From an uncultured Treponema sp. (GTDB taxonomy: Bacteria > Spirochaetota > Spirochaetia > Treponematales > Treponemataceae): DNA of 64,000 nt. This document shows positions 1 through 7,355 of this stretch, in pieces. The stretch lies in NCBI GenBank assembly GCA_947167745.1, contig CAMVJE010000004.1:6203-70202 (forward strand), in the 5' to 3' direction. The stretch's first letter is position 1; each line of letters opens with the position of its first letter. The notes under the pieces were generated by a model. It had not been told where the DNA came from. It saw only the letters and a list, made by a program, of their open reading frames with translations, and did not search any database. Position numbers and translations under genes: made by a program.

Positions 1-1662
1 TATTACGGAGCAAAAATCGGTGTTATCGGTGAAAACGGTGCCGGTAAATCTTCACTTTTTAAAATTTTTGCAGGAATCGATAAAGACTACACTGGCGAAA
101 CCAAACTTCTTCCCGGTTATTCAATGGGATATCTGGAGCAGGAGCCTTACTTGGAGCCTGGCAAAACCGTTCTCGAAGTTGTAAAAGAAGGCGTTAAGCC
201 GATCACAGACCTTTTGGCAGAATTCGACAAGGTAAACGAAGCTTTCGGTGACCCGGACGCTGATTTCGACAAACTTTGTGCCCGTCAGGCTGAGATTCAG
301 GAACAGCTTGACGCTGCCGACGCATGGAATCTGGATGCAAACTTGGAGCTTGCAATGGATGCCCTCCGCTGTCCTCCTGGAGACCAGGTTGTAGATGTTC
401 TTTCCGGTGGTGAACGCCGCCGTGTGGCATTGTGCCGCTTGCTTTTGCAGAAGCCGGACATTCTTCTTTTGGACGAGCCGACCAACCACTTGGATGCAGA
501 AACTGTTGCATGGCTTGAGCGGCACCTCAAAGATTATCCTGGCACAATCATCGCAATCACCCACGATCGCTACTTCCTCGACAATGTCGCAGGCTGGATT
601 CTGGAAATGGATCGTGGTGAAGGCTATCCTTTCAAGGGAAACTATTCTGAATGGCTTGAAGCAAAAGAAAAACGCCTTGCCCTTGAAGAAAAACAGGCTT
701 CAACACGCCGCCGCGAAATGCAGGAAGAGTTGGAATGGATTCATGCGGGCGCAAAAGGCCGTCAGGCAAAGCACAAGGAGCATATTACAAAGTACGAGGC
801 CTTGCTTGCAGAAGAATCAAAACGTGTTCAGCTTAAAGACACACAGATTTCAATTCCAGCCGGCCCTCGCTTGGGAAGCCTCGTAATTGATGCAGAAAAG
901 CTCACAAAATCATTCGATGACAAGCTCTTGTTTGAGAATCTTGACTTTCATATTCCTGCTGGCTCGGTTGTTGGAATCGTCGGCCCCAATGGTGCCGGTA
1001 AAACTACTCTTTTCAAGATGATTGCCTCTGCTGCAGGTCAGGAAATCGAGCTCCCCGACGGAAAAATGGGCAAGGAAGTTCCTGATTCAGGAAGCATTAA
1101 AGTTGGTGACACAGTTAAGCTTGTTTATGTCGACCAGATGAGAAGCAAACTTGACCCTAACAAAACGATTTACGAAATGCTTTCAGGCGGAAGCGATTTG
1201 GTTAAGCTTGGTGCGGTTGACGAAAAAGGCCGCCCGGTGAACGGTGCTGTCCGCGAAATCAACGCGCACGCATACTGCTCTTGGTTCAACTTTAACTCAG
1301 TCGAGCAGAACAAAAAAATCTCAGTCCTTTCTGGTGGAGAAAAGAACCGCCTCAATATGGGCATGATGTTCAAAGAGGCAGGAAATGTTCTTCTTCTTGA
1401 CGAACCGACCAACGATCTCGACATTACGACCACACGAAGCCTTGAAGAAGCAATCAACAGCTTTGCGGGCGTTGTAATGGTAATCAGCCACGACCGCTAC
1501 TTCCTCGACCGAATCTGTACCCACATCCTCGCATTTGAGAACAACTCAGATGTTCACTTCGTTGAGGGCAGCTGGTCTGATTATGTTGAATGGAGAAAAA
1601 ATGTTCTTGGAATCGATGACGACGTGCCGCATAAGACAGTGTACAGAAAATTAACACGCTAG
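1..1662 (+). CDS. ettA: EttA-type ABC-F translational throttle ATPase (5' end outside window)
   Basis: The frame is open from base 1 to the TAG at 1660-1662, so 553 codons are visible and roughly the first 30 residues are missing. It is an ABC-F ATPase closest in pattern to EttA, a cytoplasmic protein known to bind the ribosomal E site and gate the first elongation steps according to energy state. Two nucleotide-binding domains are visible: Walker A GENGAGKS (codons 10-17), signature LSGGERRR (about 134), DEPTNHLD, a linker with AKGRQAK (about 250), then Walker [10 protein letters not shown] (about 328), LSGGEKNR and DEPTNDLD. The second domain is somewhat longer than the E. coli protein I remember, with extra residues between Walker A and the signature. 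Both ATPase sites look intact. Assignment to EttA rather than another ABC-F rests on the GRQAK linker and the absence of a long C-terminal tail. Confidence 0.9.
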   Translation, partial: YYGAKIGVIGENGAGKSSLFKIFAGIDKDYTGETKLLPGYSMGYLEQEPYLEPGKTVLEVVKEGVKPITDLLAEFDKVNEAFGDPDADFDKLCARQAEIQEQLDAADAWNLDANLELAMDALRCPPGDQVVDVLSGGERRRVALCRLLLQKPDILLLDEPTNHLDAETVAWLERHLKDYPGTIIAITHDRYFLDNVAGWILEMDRGEGYPFKGNYSEWLEAKEKRLALEEKQASTRRREMQEELEWIHAGAKGRQAKHKEHITKYEALLAEESKRVQLKDTQISIPAGPRLGSLVIDAEKLTKSFDDKLLFENLDFHIPAGSVVGIVGPNGAGKTTLFKMIASAAGQEIELPDGKMGKEVPDSGSIKVGDTVKLVYVDQMRSKLDPNKTIYEMLSGGSDLVKLGAVDEKGRPVNGAVREINAHAYCSWFNFNSVEQNKKISVLSGGEKNRLNMGMMFKEAGNVLLLDEPTNDLDITTTRSLEEAINSFAGVVMVISHDRYFLDRICTHILAFENNSDVHFVEGSWSDYVEWRKNVLGIDDDVPHKTVYRKLTR

Positions 1663-1862
1663 GGGGTGTAGCCCCGCCGAAGGCGTTCCGAAGCGAAGGA
1701 ATTCCGACTTTTGTCGGAATGACTGAGTGCAGGAATGAGCGTGAGCGTAGGGAGCGACCCACATAGGGGCAAAACCTGTGAGACAGGTTTTGAGCGATTC
1801 TCCGAACAGCTTTGCTGTGAAGGCGTAAGGGCGAAAGACCCGACCCCGCTTGCGGGGTAGCG
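1658..1862 (+). repeat. AGGG-TGTAGC element, copy 1
   Basis: This 205-bp element begins at the end of the ettA frame. It opens with CGCTAGGGGGTGTAGC, closes with TAGCG (terminal inverted repeat CGCTA/TAGCG), and holds GCGAAAGACCCGACC (1831-1845) followed by the hairpin CCCCGC-TT-GCGGGG (1844-1857). The middle contains further hairpins (AAAACCTGT/ACAGGTTTT near 1770-1790; ACAGC/GCTGT near 1806-1819) and a short palindrome at 1701-1723. The same opening and closing motifs recur at 25715-25803, 16504-16606 and 62158-62240. Confidence 0.7.
1701..1723 (-). repeat. GTCATT-type short palindrome, copy 1
   Basis: Perfect 8-bp stem ATTCCGAC (1701-1708) / GTCGGAAT (1713-1720) with loop TTTT, followed by GAC, so the minus strand reads GTCATTCCGAC-loop-GTCGGAAT. 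It lies inside the larger element at 1658-1862. Related copies with different but still complementary stems are at 4633, 6014, 6072 and 17330. Confidence 0.65.
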
Positions 1863-1882
1863 GCCAGTTTCAATTTAAAAAC

Positions 1883-1917
1883 AAAAAACCGTCTGCCTTT
1901 ACGACAGACGGTTTTTT
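1883..1917. terminator. Bidirectional rho-independent terminator
   Basis: The stem CCGTCTG (1889-1895) / CAGACGG (1905-1911) is flanked by an A run before and a T run after, so it can end transcription from ettA on the plus strand and from the membrane-protein gene on the minus strand. Confidence 0.85.
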
Positions 1918-1933
1918 ATGCTGTAAAAGAAAC

Positions 1934-2443
1934 TTATGCAGCTGCTTTTACCTGATCCGGATGCTGGATGTGAGCAGCACCGAGAACTGAGCCTACAATT
2001 GCAACGATAAGGCCTACAACAACGAGGTAACCACCGACAGATGTATATCCGAAGAATGGTGTTACAGGAGTCTGACCATAGAATTCCATATAAGCGCCCA
2101 TAAAATCTGTGAGTGAAGGAGCGATGCTTATAACGGATGCAACCTGGAAAGAAACAGCAAGCAGAACAGTAATGATATCACCAATAATTGTTTTTGTGAT
2201 AAAGAAAAGCGCAATACCTGCGATAGAACAGAGCCATATAGCTACAAGGAAAGTTGCATTGTAAGCAGATGGAGCTTTATTGAAATAAGAGGCTGCTCCA
2301 AAAATATTCTTAAGAACAGTGCCAGAAGCATCCTTAACGAATACTGTAGGAATCATAAAGCCGATAAATACGAGAACCATTCCAATAAGGAAGATTACGC
2401 GGTCGAGGGATCTCTCTTTTTTTAATGTGTCTAAATATTGCAT
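1934..2443 (-). CDS. Small four-helix membrane protein of unknown function
   Basis: 169 residues with about four hydrophobic segments: residues 16-34, 62-82, 85-106 and 135-157. The N-terminal MQYLDTLKKERSLDR is charged and probably cytoplasmic. I do not recognise the family. The ATG at 2443 is preceded by AAAGGAGAC, a clear Shine-Dalgarno sequence, and by a good promoter at 2479-2506. It is a single-gene unit ending at the terminator at 1883-1917. There are no catalytic-looking motifs. The short polar C-terminus (HIQHPDQVKAAA) is the only soluble tail. It is well expressed by appearance (strong promoter and ribosome site), but its role cannot be deduced from the sequence. Confidence 0.75.
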   Translation of the reverse strand: MQYLDTLKKERSLDRVIFLIGMVLVFIGFMIPTVFVKDASGTVLKNIFGAASYFNKAPSAYNATFLVAIWLCSIAGIALFFITKTIIGDIITVLLAVSFQVASVISIAPSLTDFMGAYMEFYGQTPVTPFFGYTSVGGYLVVVGLIVAIVGSVLGAAHIQHPDQVKAAA

Positions 2444-2478
2444 CTTTTAGTCTCCTTTTTTAAAGCAATAACACTTCT

Positions 2479-2506
2479 ATTATACAATATTTCAGCCATT
2501 TATCAA
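2479..2506 (-). promoter_or_regulatory. Sigma-70-type promoter for the membrane-protein gene
   Basis: On the minus strand TTGATA (2506-2501), a 16-bp spacer and TATAAT (2484-2479) lie about 35 bp upstream of the ATG at 2443. Confidence 0.6.
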
Positions 2507-2521
2507 GAAAAGATTTTGTAT

Positions 2522-2527
2522 TATAAT
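2522..2527 (+). promoter_or_regulatory. -10 hexamer TATAAT placing the start of malic enzyme mRNA at the start codon
   Basis: TATAAT overlaps the first in-frame ATG (2526) and ends 7 nt before the second ATG (2535). Transcription would start at about 2534, so translation most likely begins at 2535 on a leaderless message. No Shine-Dalgarno sequence is present. Confidence 0.5.
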
Positions 2528-2534
2528 GTCTTTT

Positions 2535-3713
2535 ATGAGTACAATTTACGAAAAAGCATTAGAAAAACATAGTGAATGGCAGGGCAAAATTTCTACCGAA
2601 TTGAAAATGCCCCTGGAAAATAGAGATGATTTGTCTGTGGCATACACACCAGGTGTTGCTGAGCCATGCCGACAGATTCATAAAAATCCTGACGACGTTT
2701 ACAAATACACCTGGAAAGGAAACACAATCGCCGTAGTATCTGACGGAACAGCTGTTTTGGGGCTTGGCGACATCGGGCCTGCCGCAGGACTTCCCGTTAT
2801 GGAAGGAAAATGTGTCCTCTTCAAAAAATTCGCTGGTGTTGACGCAGTTCCGCTCTGCATTGACACAAAAGACCCTCAGAAAATTATTGAATTCTGCAAG
2901 CAGATTGCACCAACTTTCGGCGGCATCAACCTTGAGGACATTTCGGCTCCCCGCTGTGTTGAGATTGAACGCACGCTGATTAAAGAACTGGACATTCCGG
3001 TTTTTCACGATGACCAGCACGGAACTGCAATCGTCGTAACAGCCGCAATCATGAACGCCCTCAAAGTTGCCGGCAAAAAAGCAGAGGATTGTACTCTGGT
3101 TGTAAGTGGTGCTGGAGCTGCCGGCTCTTCAATCATCCGAATGCTTCACAAATTCGGCATCGGTAAGATTTACGCCTTCAACATCAATGGAATCATCATC
3201 AAAGAAGATTACGACAAATACGATTTCTTGACTCAGGAACTCACTGAGATTACAAATCCTGACAATCGCCGTATCACAATGAAAGAAGCGATGGTCGGCG
3301 CTGATATTTTCGTGGGCGTTTCTGCTCCAAATCTGGTGAGCGAAGAAATGGTCAAGTCAATGGCACCAAAATCAATTCTCTTTGCCATGGCAAACCCTGA
3401 ACCGGAAATCACTTACGAAAAGGCAAAGGCGGCGGGAGCCTACATCATCGGGACTGGCCGAAGCGACTACCCCAACCAAATCAACAACATCCTCGCTTTC
3501 CCAGGCCTTTTCCGCGGAGCCTTGGATTGCCGTGCAAGCAAAATCACCGAAGAAATGAAAATCGCCGCCGCCCGTGGACTTGCAAGCCTTGTCTCTGAAA
3601 GCGAACTCGGCCCTGATATGATTATCCCCAACCCCTTTGACCCACGCGTGGCAAAAACAGTGGCAAAAGCTGTTGCAGAAGAAGCGCGAAAGGCAGGATT
3701 GGCAAAAGCCTAA
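2535..3713 (+). CDS. NAD(P)-dependent malic enzyme
   Basis: 392 residues from the ATG at 2535, the short (about 400 residue) bacterial malic enzyme that oxidatively decarboxylates malate to pyruvate in the cytoplasm. Visible landmarks are the malic N-domain motifs [11 protein letters not shown] and [23 protein letters not shown] with metal-binding acidic residues, and the Rossmann glycine-rich SGAGAAGSS about residue 195. An alternative ATG three codons upstream overlaps the -10 box and is therefore disfavoured. The following gene starts 7 nt after the stop and may be co-transcribed. Cofactor preference cannot be read with certainty. The role is probably balancing pyruvate and reducing power in a fermentative metabolism. 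Confidence 0.92.
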   Translation: MSTIYEKALEKHSEWQGKISTELKMPLENRDDLSVAYTPGVAEPCRQIHKNPDDVYKYTWKGNTIAVVSDGTAVLGLGDIGPAAGLPVMEGKCVLFKKFAGVDAVPLCIDTKDPQKIIEFCKQIAPTFGGINLEDISAPRCVEIERTLIKELDIPVFHDDQHGTAIVVTAAIMNALKVAGKKAEDCTLVVSGAGAAGSSIIRMLHKFGIGKIYAFNINGIIIKEDYDKYDFLTQELTEITNPDNRRITMKEAMVGADIFVGVSAPNLVSEEMVKSMAPKSILFAMANPEPEITYEKAKAAGAYIIGTGRSDYPNQINNILAFPGLFRGALDCRASKITEEMKIAAARGLASLVSESELGPDMIIPNPFDPRVAKTVAKAVAEEARKAGLAKA

Positions 3714-3719
3714 AAAGAA

Positions 3720-4490
3720 TTGAAATATCTTCTTCCCTTGTTTTGCTTGATTTTTCATTTGATTTCTCCAGTTTCAGGACTTGAGTTAAAGTCAATAGAA
3801 CTTTCGGATCAGTTGTATTGGACTTTAGAAACTACATCTGGCTGGCAGAATATAACGAATACCATGACAAAGGAAGAAGGTGACAGCACTCAGCTTAGGG
3901 AAGGATTGAATTTTAACGGGATTCTATTTCATTCTTATTGGGAAGGAATTCAAACTTTAAAAGCACAGTTGAATCTGGGTTTTAAGCAACTTACAAAATT
4001 TCTCTGGACAGACAGTCCTAATATCAATAACGGAGAAAATACCATAAATGAGAACTTGCGTTGCAGTGAGCTTGATGTTCAGGCAACACTTCCTTACCGC
4101 TTGTATTATGCTTTTATTATTTCACCATTCATCGGGTATTCATTTATAAATTATTCATATAATGCAACTTTTTCGAGTGATGAAAGAGAAACTGTAATGT
4201 ACAATAGCCTTGTTTTAGGAATGACGGCAACGCATAAAGTAAACAAAGTTTTTACACAAACAGCCTATGTATCTTATTCACCGCTTGTTTTTGAGAATTA
4301 TAGCAAAAGCAAAACACAGTTTATAAATTTTGGACTTGAGGTAAAAACAGATACACATCCGATTTCGATAACACTATTTATGAATTCAAAATATGCCTTC
4401 CTTCAAAAAGGTCGGTTGATTTTTGAAGGAACGGATTTTAATTTTACTACGGCTGAAGCAGGTTTTTCTTTCCACATGAATTTACGCTGA
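3720..4490 (+). CDS. Secreted, outer-membrane-barrel-like protein of unknown family
   Basis: 256 residues from a TTG at 3720, with an N-terminal hydrophobic signal (about residues 2-20, ending near SPVSGLE) and no lipobox Cys. The remainder is rich in alternating hydrophobic/polar stretches and aromatic residues (YYAFIISPFIGYSFINYSY), as in spirochaete outer-membrane barrels. No family is recognised. It sits 6 nt after the malic enzyme stop with no convincing ribosome site, so translation may be coupled. It ends 1 nt before the convergent radical SAM gene. The start codon is uncertain because no ATG lies near the signal sequence. Confidence 0.6.
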   Translation: MKYLLPLFCLIFHLISPVSGLELKSIELSDQLYWTLETTSGWQNITNTMTKEEGDSTQLREGLNFNGILFHSYWEGIQTLKAQLNLGFKQLTKFLWTDSPNINNGENTINENLRCSELDVQATLPYRLYYAFIISPFIGYSFINYSYNATFSSDERETVMYNSLVLGMTATHKVNKVFTQTAYVSYSPLVFENYSKSKTQFINFGLEVKTDTHPISITLFMNSKYAFLQKGRLIFEGTDFNFTTAEAGFSFHMNLR

Positions 4491-4491
4491 T

Positions 4492-6762
4492 TTATGGCAA
4501 TACACACAAACCCTTGCCTCGGAAAGCTGATTCCGGGGCATTTTTTTTTGCCGTGTGGAATTCGCCCATGTAAAACCAGCCGATTTTGCCGTCAGGCAGG
4601 GGGATTTTTTCGCCGCCCAGCCAGTAAGATTTGTCATTCCCGTGCTTTGACACGGGAATCTCTTTGAATTCTTGATCCCGCTTGGCTTCGTATCTTGCAA
4701 TCAGGTTTTTGATGAAATTCTTGGGTACGGTCGGATGGGGAAGAGGAAAATCAAACCATTTTTGAACAGGCTTTTCTAAATCTTCGCCGTGCATCCACTG
4801 ATTGAGGGAAAAATCCAGGGCGGCTCCGTATTTCTCGCTTTTTTTTTCGCCGTCGAAGTGAAGGCCGTTTTTGGCAAAAAGAGGGGCGTTCTGTTTTTCC
4901 TGCGGGTCGATTGGCTTTAAGTCGGGAATTTTTCCTTCAGTCCATTCCTTGTAGACCCGTGAGTGCCTGGTGAGGACGAATTTGTGCCAGAAGCAGGAGT
5001 CAAGAAGGCCGTTTGCGTAGAACTGCCGCAGGGTTTCCATGGAGTTGATTAAATCTTCAGGCTTTTCCCACCAGTAGCCGTAAATCATGTAGGCGTGAAC
5101 GAGAATGCCCGCTTCCTTGAAGGCACAGCAGGCTCCCACGATGGATTCCAAATCCGTTCCTTTATGGATGGCATTGAGGCCGTTTCCTGTTGCAGATTCA
5201 AGCCCGGCTGAGACTCCGATTAAGCCGCCGTAAGCGAGGAAGTCCGCTACATCGCGGGTAAAAGATTTTTCAAAGCGGACATTTCCCCACCAAGTTATGG
5301 GCGAGCCGTGGGCGATATTTTCCCTGGCAAAGGCAATCATCATGGCAGGAGGCATTGCCTCGTCAACAAAATGAATGCCGTAGACACCTTTTTCCCTGCA
5401 CTGATCCAGCAAACCTTTATATAACTTACTAACGTTCGTTGGGCAGTAGCCTTTTACATAATCCAGAGTGACATCGCAGAAGGCACACTTGTGCCAGTAA
5501 CAGCCGTGAGCCATGTAAGCCTTAATCCAGCTGCCATCTGACCAGAGCCGGTGCATGGGATTCGTGTCGTCAATCAATCGGGGGTATTGGGAAAAATCGA
5601 TGTCAGAAAAGTCCGGGATTAAGGACATGGTGACTTCTTTTTCGTAAGCTAATGCTCGTTTGTATTCTTCGGAATTTTGGTCAGAAAGCGGTTCAATCAC
5701 AGAAATGCTATCGCTCGTTAGTCTGATGAACTGCCTCAACTTGTAGATAGGTTTATCTTTAATTATGCATTCACCATTCTGCATTAACAATTGTCTGTAG
5801 GAAGCGTATCCTCTGTCATAGCAAATTGCATCACAATAATCAGCTAGCTTTCGTTCGTTTGTATCTCGTAATTCTGTGTTCACGAAGCCGCCGCCGAAAC
5901 TGACATAGACAGAATCCTTGAAGTGCTTTTTGAAAAATCGTCCGGTGGCAAGGGCGGCCGCAAATGTTCCCGCAAAAGGAATTGAAATGAGGACGAGGGT
6001 TTTATCATTACGTGTCATTATCGGGCAGTTGCTGAGCTTGTCGAAGTCTGACCCGATAATCTCTTTTTCACGAGATTCTCGTGTCAGGCACGGGAATGAC
6101 AGAGAAAGACCTTCCCCTTCCATAAAAAGACGCTGCAACAAGGGAAGGTAAAATTCTTTTAGAATCGGGCTGTCCGCACCTTTTTCGACCTGTGCAAAAC
6201 TCGACTCGCTTACGGTGAGGCTTTCGGCATAGCGCACCAGGGAAAAATTCTTGTCAAAGGCTACGGCGATAAAATCCGCAAGGTCGGCAAGGGCAAAACT
6301 GGCGAGGGCGCGGGCATCGTCGGTGGTTAAATCGTGGGTAAGATTGGCGAGGTAATTTTCCATCCGTGAGCCGCGGGGAACATGGGCGCCAAAGACAAAG
6401 CGGTGGGCATTCTCGTAGCCCGAAGAAAAGGAATCATGCTTGCCCGGCCGCAAAATCGCAGTGATAAAATCAATCCAGTTAATCCACAAATCTTTTTGGG
6501 CGACATAGCGGCGCAGATTGAAGGCCGTCGCCTCGTCTCCAGATTTCTCCGCCTTGTCCGCCAGGCTCAGGGCTTTCTCTGAACAAAGGGAAAAAAGCCT
6601 AGTCAGCCCCGCGCGGGAAAAAATCTCGTAGTAAAGCTCCAGGCTCAAATCGAGCCAGCGGGTCTTGTGACCGAGAGACTTGAAAAAGGCAGAGAGATAG
6701 GCACCGCTGGGGTAAGCCGTGTTCAGCTGAACTATTGGCGGCTGGAGAATCAGAATGTTCAT
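4492..6762 (-). CDS. B12-binding-domain radical SAM protein with repeat-derived insertions
   Basis: 756 residues from the ATG at 6762 (MNILILQPP). The N-terminal half resembles a cobalamin-binding/UPF-type Rossmann segment (residues 1-60 and 250-330, SFGGGFVN). The catalytic half holds HGCYWHKCAFCD near residue 430, which would ligate the 4Fe-4S cluster; the spacing is C-x4-C-x2-C rather than the usual C-x3-C-x2-C. Downstream motifs such as GVSAGLESATG fit the SAM barrel. Two stretches look foreign: about residues 217-250 (encoded by palindromes at 6014-6063 and 6072-6100) and 701-711 (palindrome at 4633-4662); both keep the frame. No partner gene indicates the substrate. The start is fixed by TATACT 7 nt upstream and no Shine-Dalgarno, so the upstream extension to 6816 is rejected. 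Confidence 0.75.
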   Translation of the reverse strand: MNILILQPPIVQLNTAYPSGAYLSAFFKSLGHKTRWLDLSLELYYEIFSRAGLTRLFSLCSEKALSLADKAEKSGDEATAFNLRRYVAQKDLWINWIDFITAILRPGKHDSFSSGYENAHRFVFGAHVPRGSRMENYLANLTHDLTTDDARALASFALADLADFIAVAFDKNFSLVRYAESLTVSESSFAQVEKGADSPILKEFYLPLLQRLFMEGEGLSLSFPCLTRESREKEIIGSDFDKLSNCPIMTRNDKTLVLISIPFAGTFAAALATGRFFKKHFKDSVYVSFGGGFVNTELRDTNERKLADYCDAICYDRGYASYRQLLMQNGECIIKDKPIYKLRQFIRLTSDSISVIEPLSDQNSEEYKRALAYEKEVTMSLIPDFSDIDFSQYPRLIDDTNPMHRLWSDGSWIKAYMAHGCYWHKCAFCDVTLDYVKGYCPTNVSKLYKGLLDQCREKGVYGIHFVDEAMPPAMMIAFARENIAHGSPITWWGNVRFEKSFTRDVADFLAYGGLIGVSAGLESATGNGLNAIHKGTDLESIVGACCAFKEAGILVHAYMIYGYWWEKPEDLINSMETLRQFYANGLLDSCFWHKFVLTRHSRVYKEWTEGKIPDLKPIDPQEKQNAPLFAKNGLHFDGEKKSEKYGAALDFSLNQWMHGEDLEKPVQKWFDFPLPHPTVPKNFIKNLIARYEAKRDQEFKEIPVSKHGNDKSYWLGGEKIPLPDGKIGWFYMGEFHTAKKNAPESAFRGKGLCVLP
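4633..4662 (+). repeat. GTCATT-type short palindrome, copy 2 (inside a gene)
   Basis: GTCATT, stem TTCCCGTG (4637-4644), loop CTTTGA, stem CACGGGAA (4651-4658), then TCTC. Thirty bases, exactly ten codons, read in frame within the radical SAM gene. Confidence 0.7.
6014..6063 (+). repeat. GTCATT-type short palindrome, copy 3 (inside a gene)
   Basis: GTCATT with stem ATTATCGGG (6017-6025) and CCCGATAAT (6052-6060), then CTC; the loop is longer (26 nt) than in other copies. It lies in frame in the radical SAM gene, tail-to-tail with copy 4. Confidence 0.65.
6072..6100 (-). repeat. GTCATT-type short palindrome, copy 4 (inside a gene)
   Basis: On the minus strand it reads GTCATTCCCGTG, a short loop, then CACGAGAATCTC; the 8-bp stem contains one G-T wobble. 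It sits 8 nt from copy 3 in opposite orientation within the radical SAM gene. Confidence 0.65.
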
Positions 6763-6769
6763 AGAAGAC

Positions 6770-6775
6770 AGTATA
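6770..6775 (-). promoter_or_regulatory. -10 hexamer TATACT close to the radical SAM start
   Basis: TATACT on the minus strand ends 7 nt before the ATG at 6762, and there is no Shine-Dalgarno sequence, which suggests a leaderless message. Confidence 0.45.
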
Positions 6776-6829
6776 GCAGAAAATGAGTGAGATAGAAATG
6801 TGATGAAATGCAACAAGAAAAAGAAAAGC

Positions 6830-7153
6830 CTAGCTCATCTTTCCGATGTCTTCGGCGATGGCAATTAAAAGCTTTTTTTGTGTGGCGGGCAATTTCTTGA
6901 AAATATGGAGCAATTCCCTTGATTCTTTGTCGTCTTCGATGGGTAATGAATTTTTATCGCCCATAATCAGATATTCAACGCTCGTGTTCAGGACTTTCGC
7001 AAGTTTAACAGCGGCATCGGCGGAGGGCATACAGGCCTGCCCGCTTACATAACTGATTATAGTCCGATGTGAAATGCCTGTTTGTGAGGAAAGTTCTTTG
7101 TAAGACAAGCCCGAAAATGCGATTTCTTCTCTTAATCGTTCCCTAAAGTCCAT
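6830..7153 (-). CDS. XRE-family helix-turn-helix regulator
   Basis: 107 residues from the ATG at 7153. A Cro/C1-type helix-turn-helix fills residues 5-65 (LSYKELSSQTGISHRTIISYVSG is the recognition region), followed by a short helical tail ending in LLIAIAEDIGKMS. It is probably a dimeric DNA-binding repressor or activator. It is divergent from the InlB-repeat lipoprotein gene at 7356; the 202-bp gap between them carries two pairs of inverted TACTGT half-sites and the operator-like promoter at 7279-7325. Seven extra residues could be read from a TTG at 7174, but the ATG is more likely. No clear ribosome site is seen. Size and tail are typical of regulators in accessory islands. Confidence 0.8.
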   Translation of the reverse strand: MDFRERLREEIAFSGLSYKELSSQTGISHRTIISYVSGQACMPSADAAVKLAKVLNTSVEYLIMGDKNSLPIEDDKESRELLHIFKKLPATQKKLLIAIAEDIGKMS

Positions 7154-7176
7154 ATTTATAGGAAAAATTAGCAAAA

Positions 7177-7270
7177 TACTGTTATTTTGTAATTGATTTT
7201 TACAGTTATTTGGAATACCATTTTAAAATAGAACATTATACTGTATGAAGATACGCAAAATCTGACAGTA
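7177..7270. promoter_or_regulatory. Two inverted TACTGT/ACAGT pairs between divergent genes
   Basis: TACTGT at 7177-7182 faces ACAGT at 7202-7206, and TACTGT at 7239-7244 faces ACAGTA at 7265-7270; both gaps are 19-20 nt. The 13-mer AACATTATACTGT at 7232-7244 recurs upstream of the UDG-fold gene at 9697-9709, preceded in both places by a TTTTAAA-rich stretch. These are plausible binding sites for one of the XRE proteins. Confidence 0.35.
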
Positions 7271-7278
7271 TGATGTTA

Positions 7279-7325
7279 AAACCCGACAACTGTCACTTTT
7301 CCGGGTGAATTGCTTGTGCGATAAT
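7279..7325 (+). promoter_or_regulatory. Shared operator-promoter, copy A (lipoprotein gene)
   Basis: AACCCGACAACTGTCACTT contains the palindrome GACA-AC-TGTC (7285-7294); the extended -10 TGCGATAAT ends at 7325. Palindrome centre to -10 start is 30.5 nt, the same as in copies B (10481) and C (11712). Predicted start about 7332, which places the palindrome near -42.5, and there is no good -35 box. Confidence 0.6.
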
Positions 7326-7355
7326 TTTCCAGTTAAACAAGCAGGGAGGCTTTTT

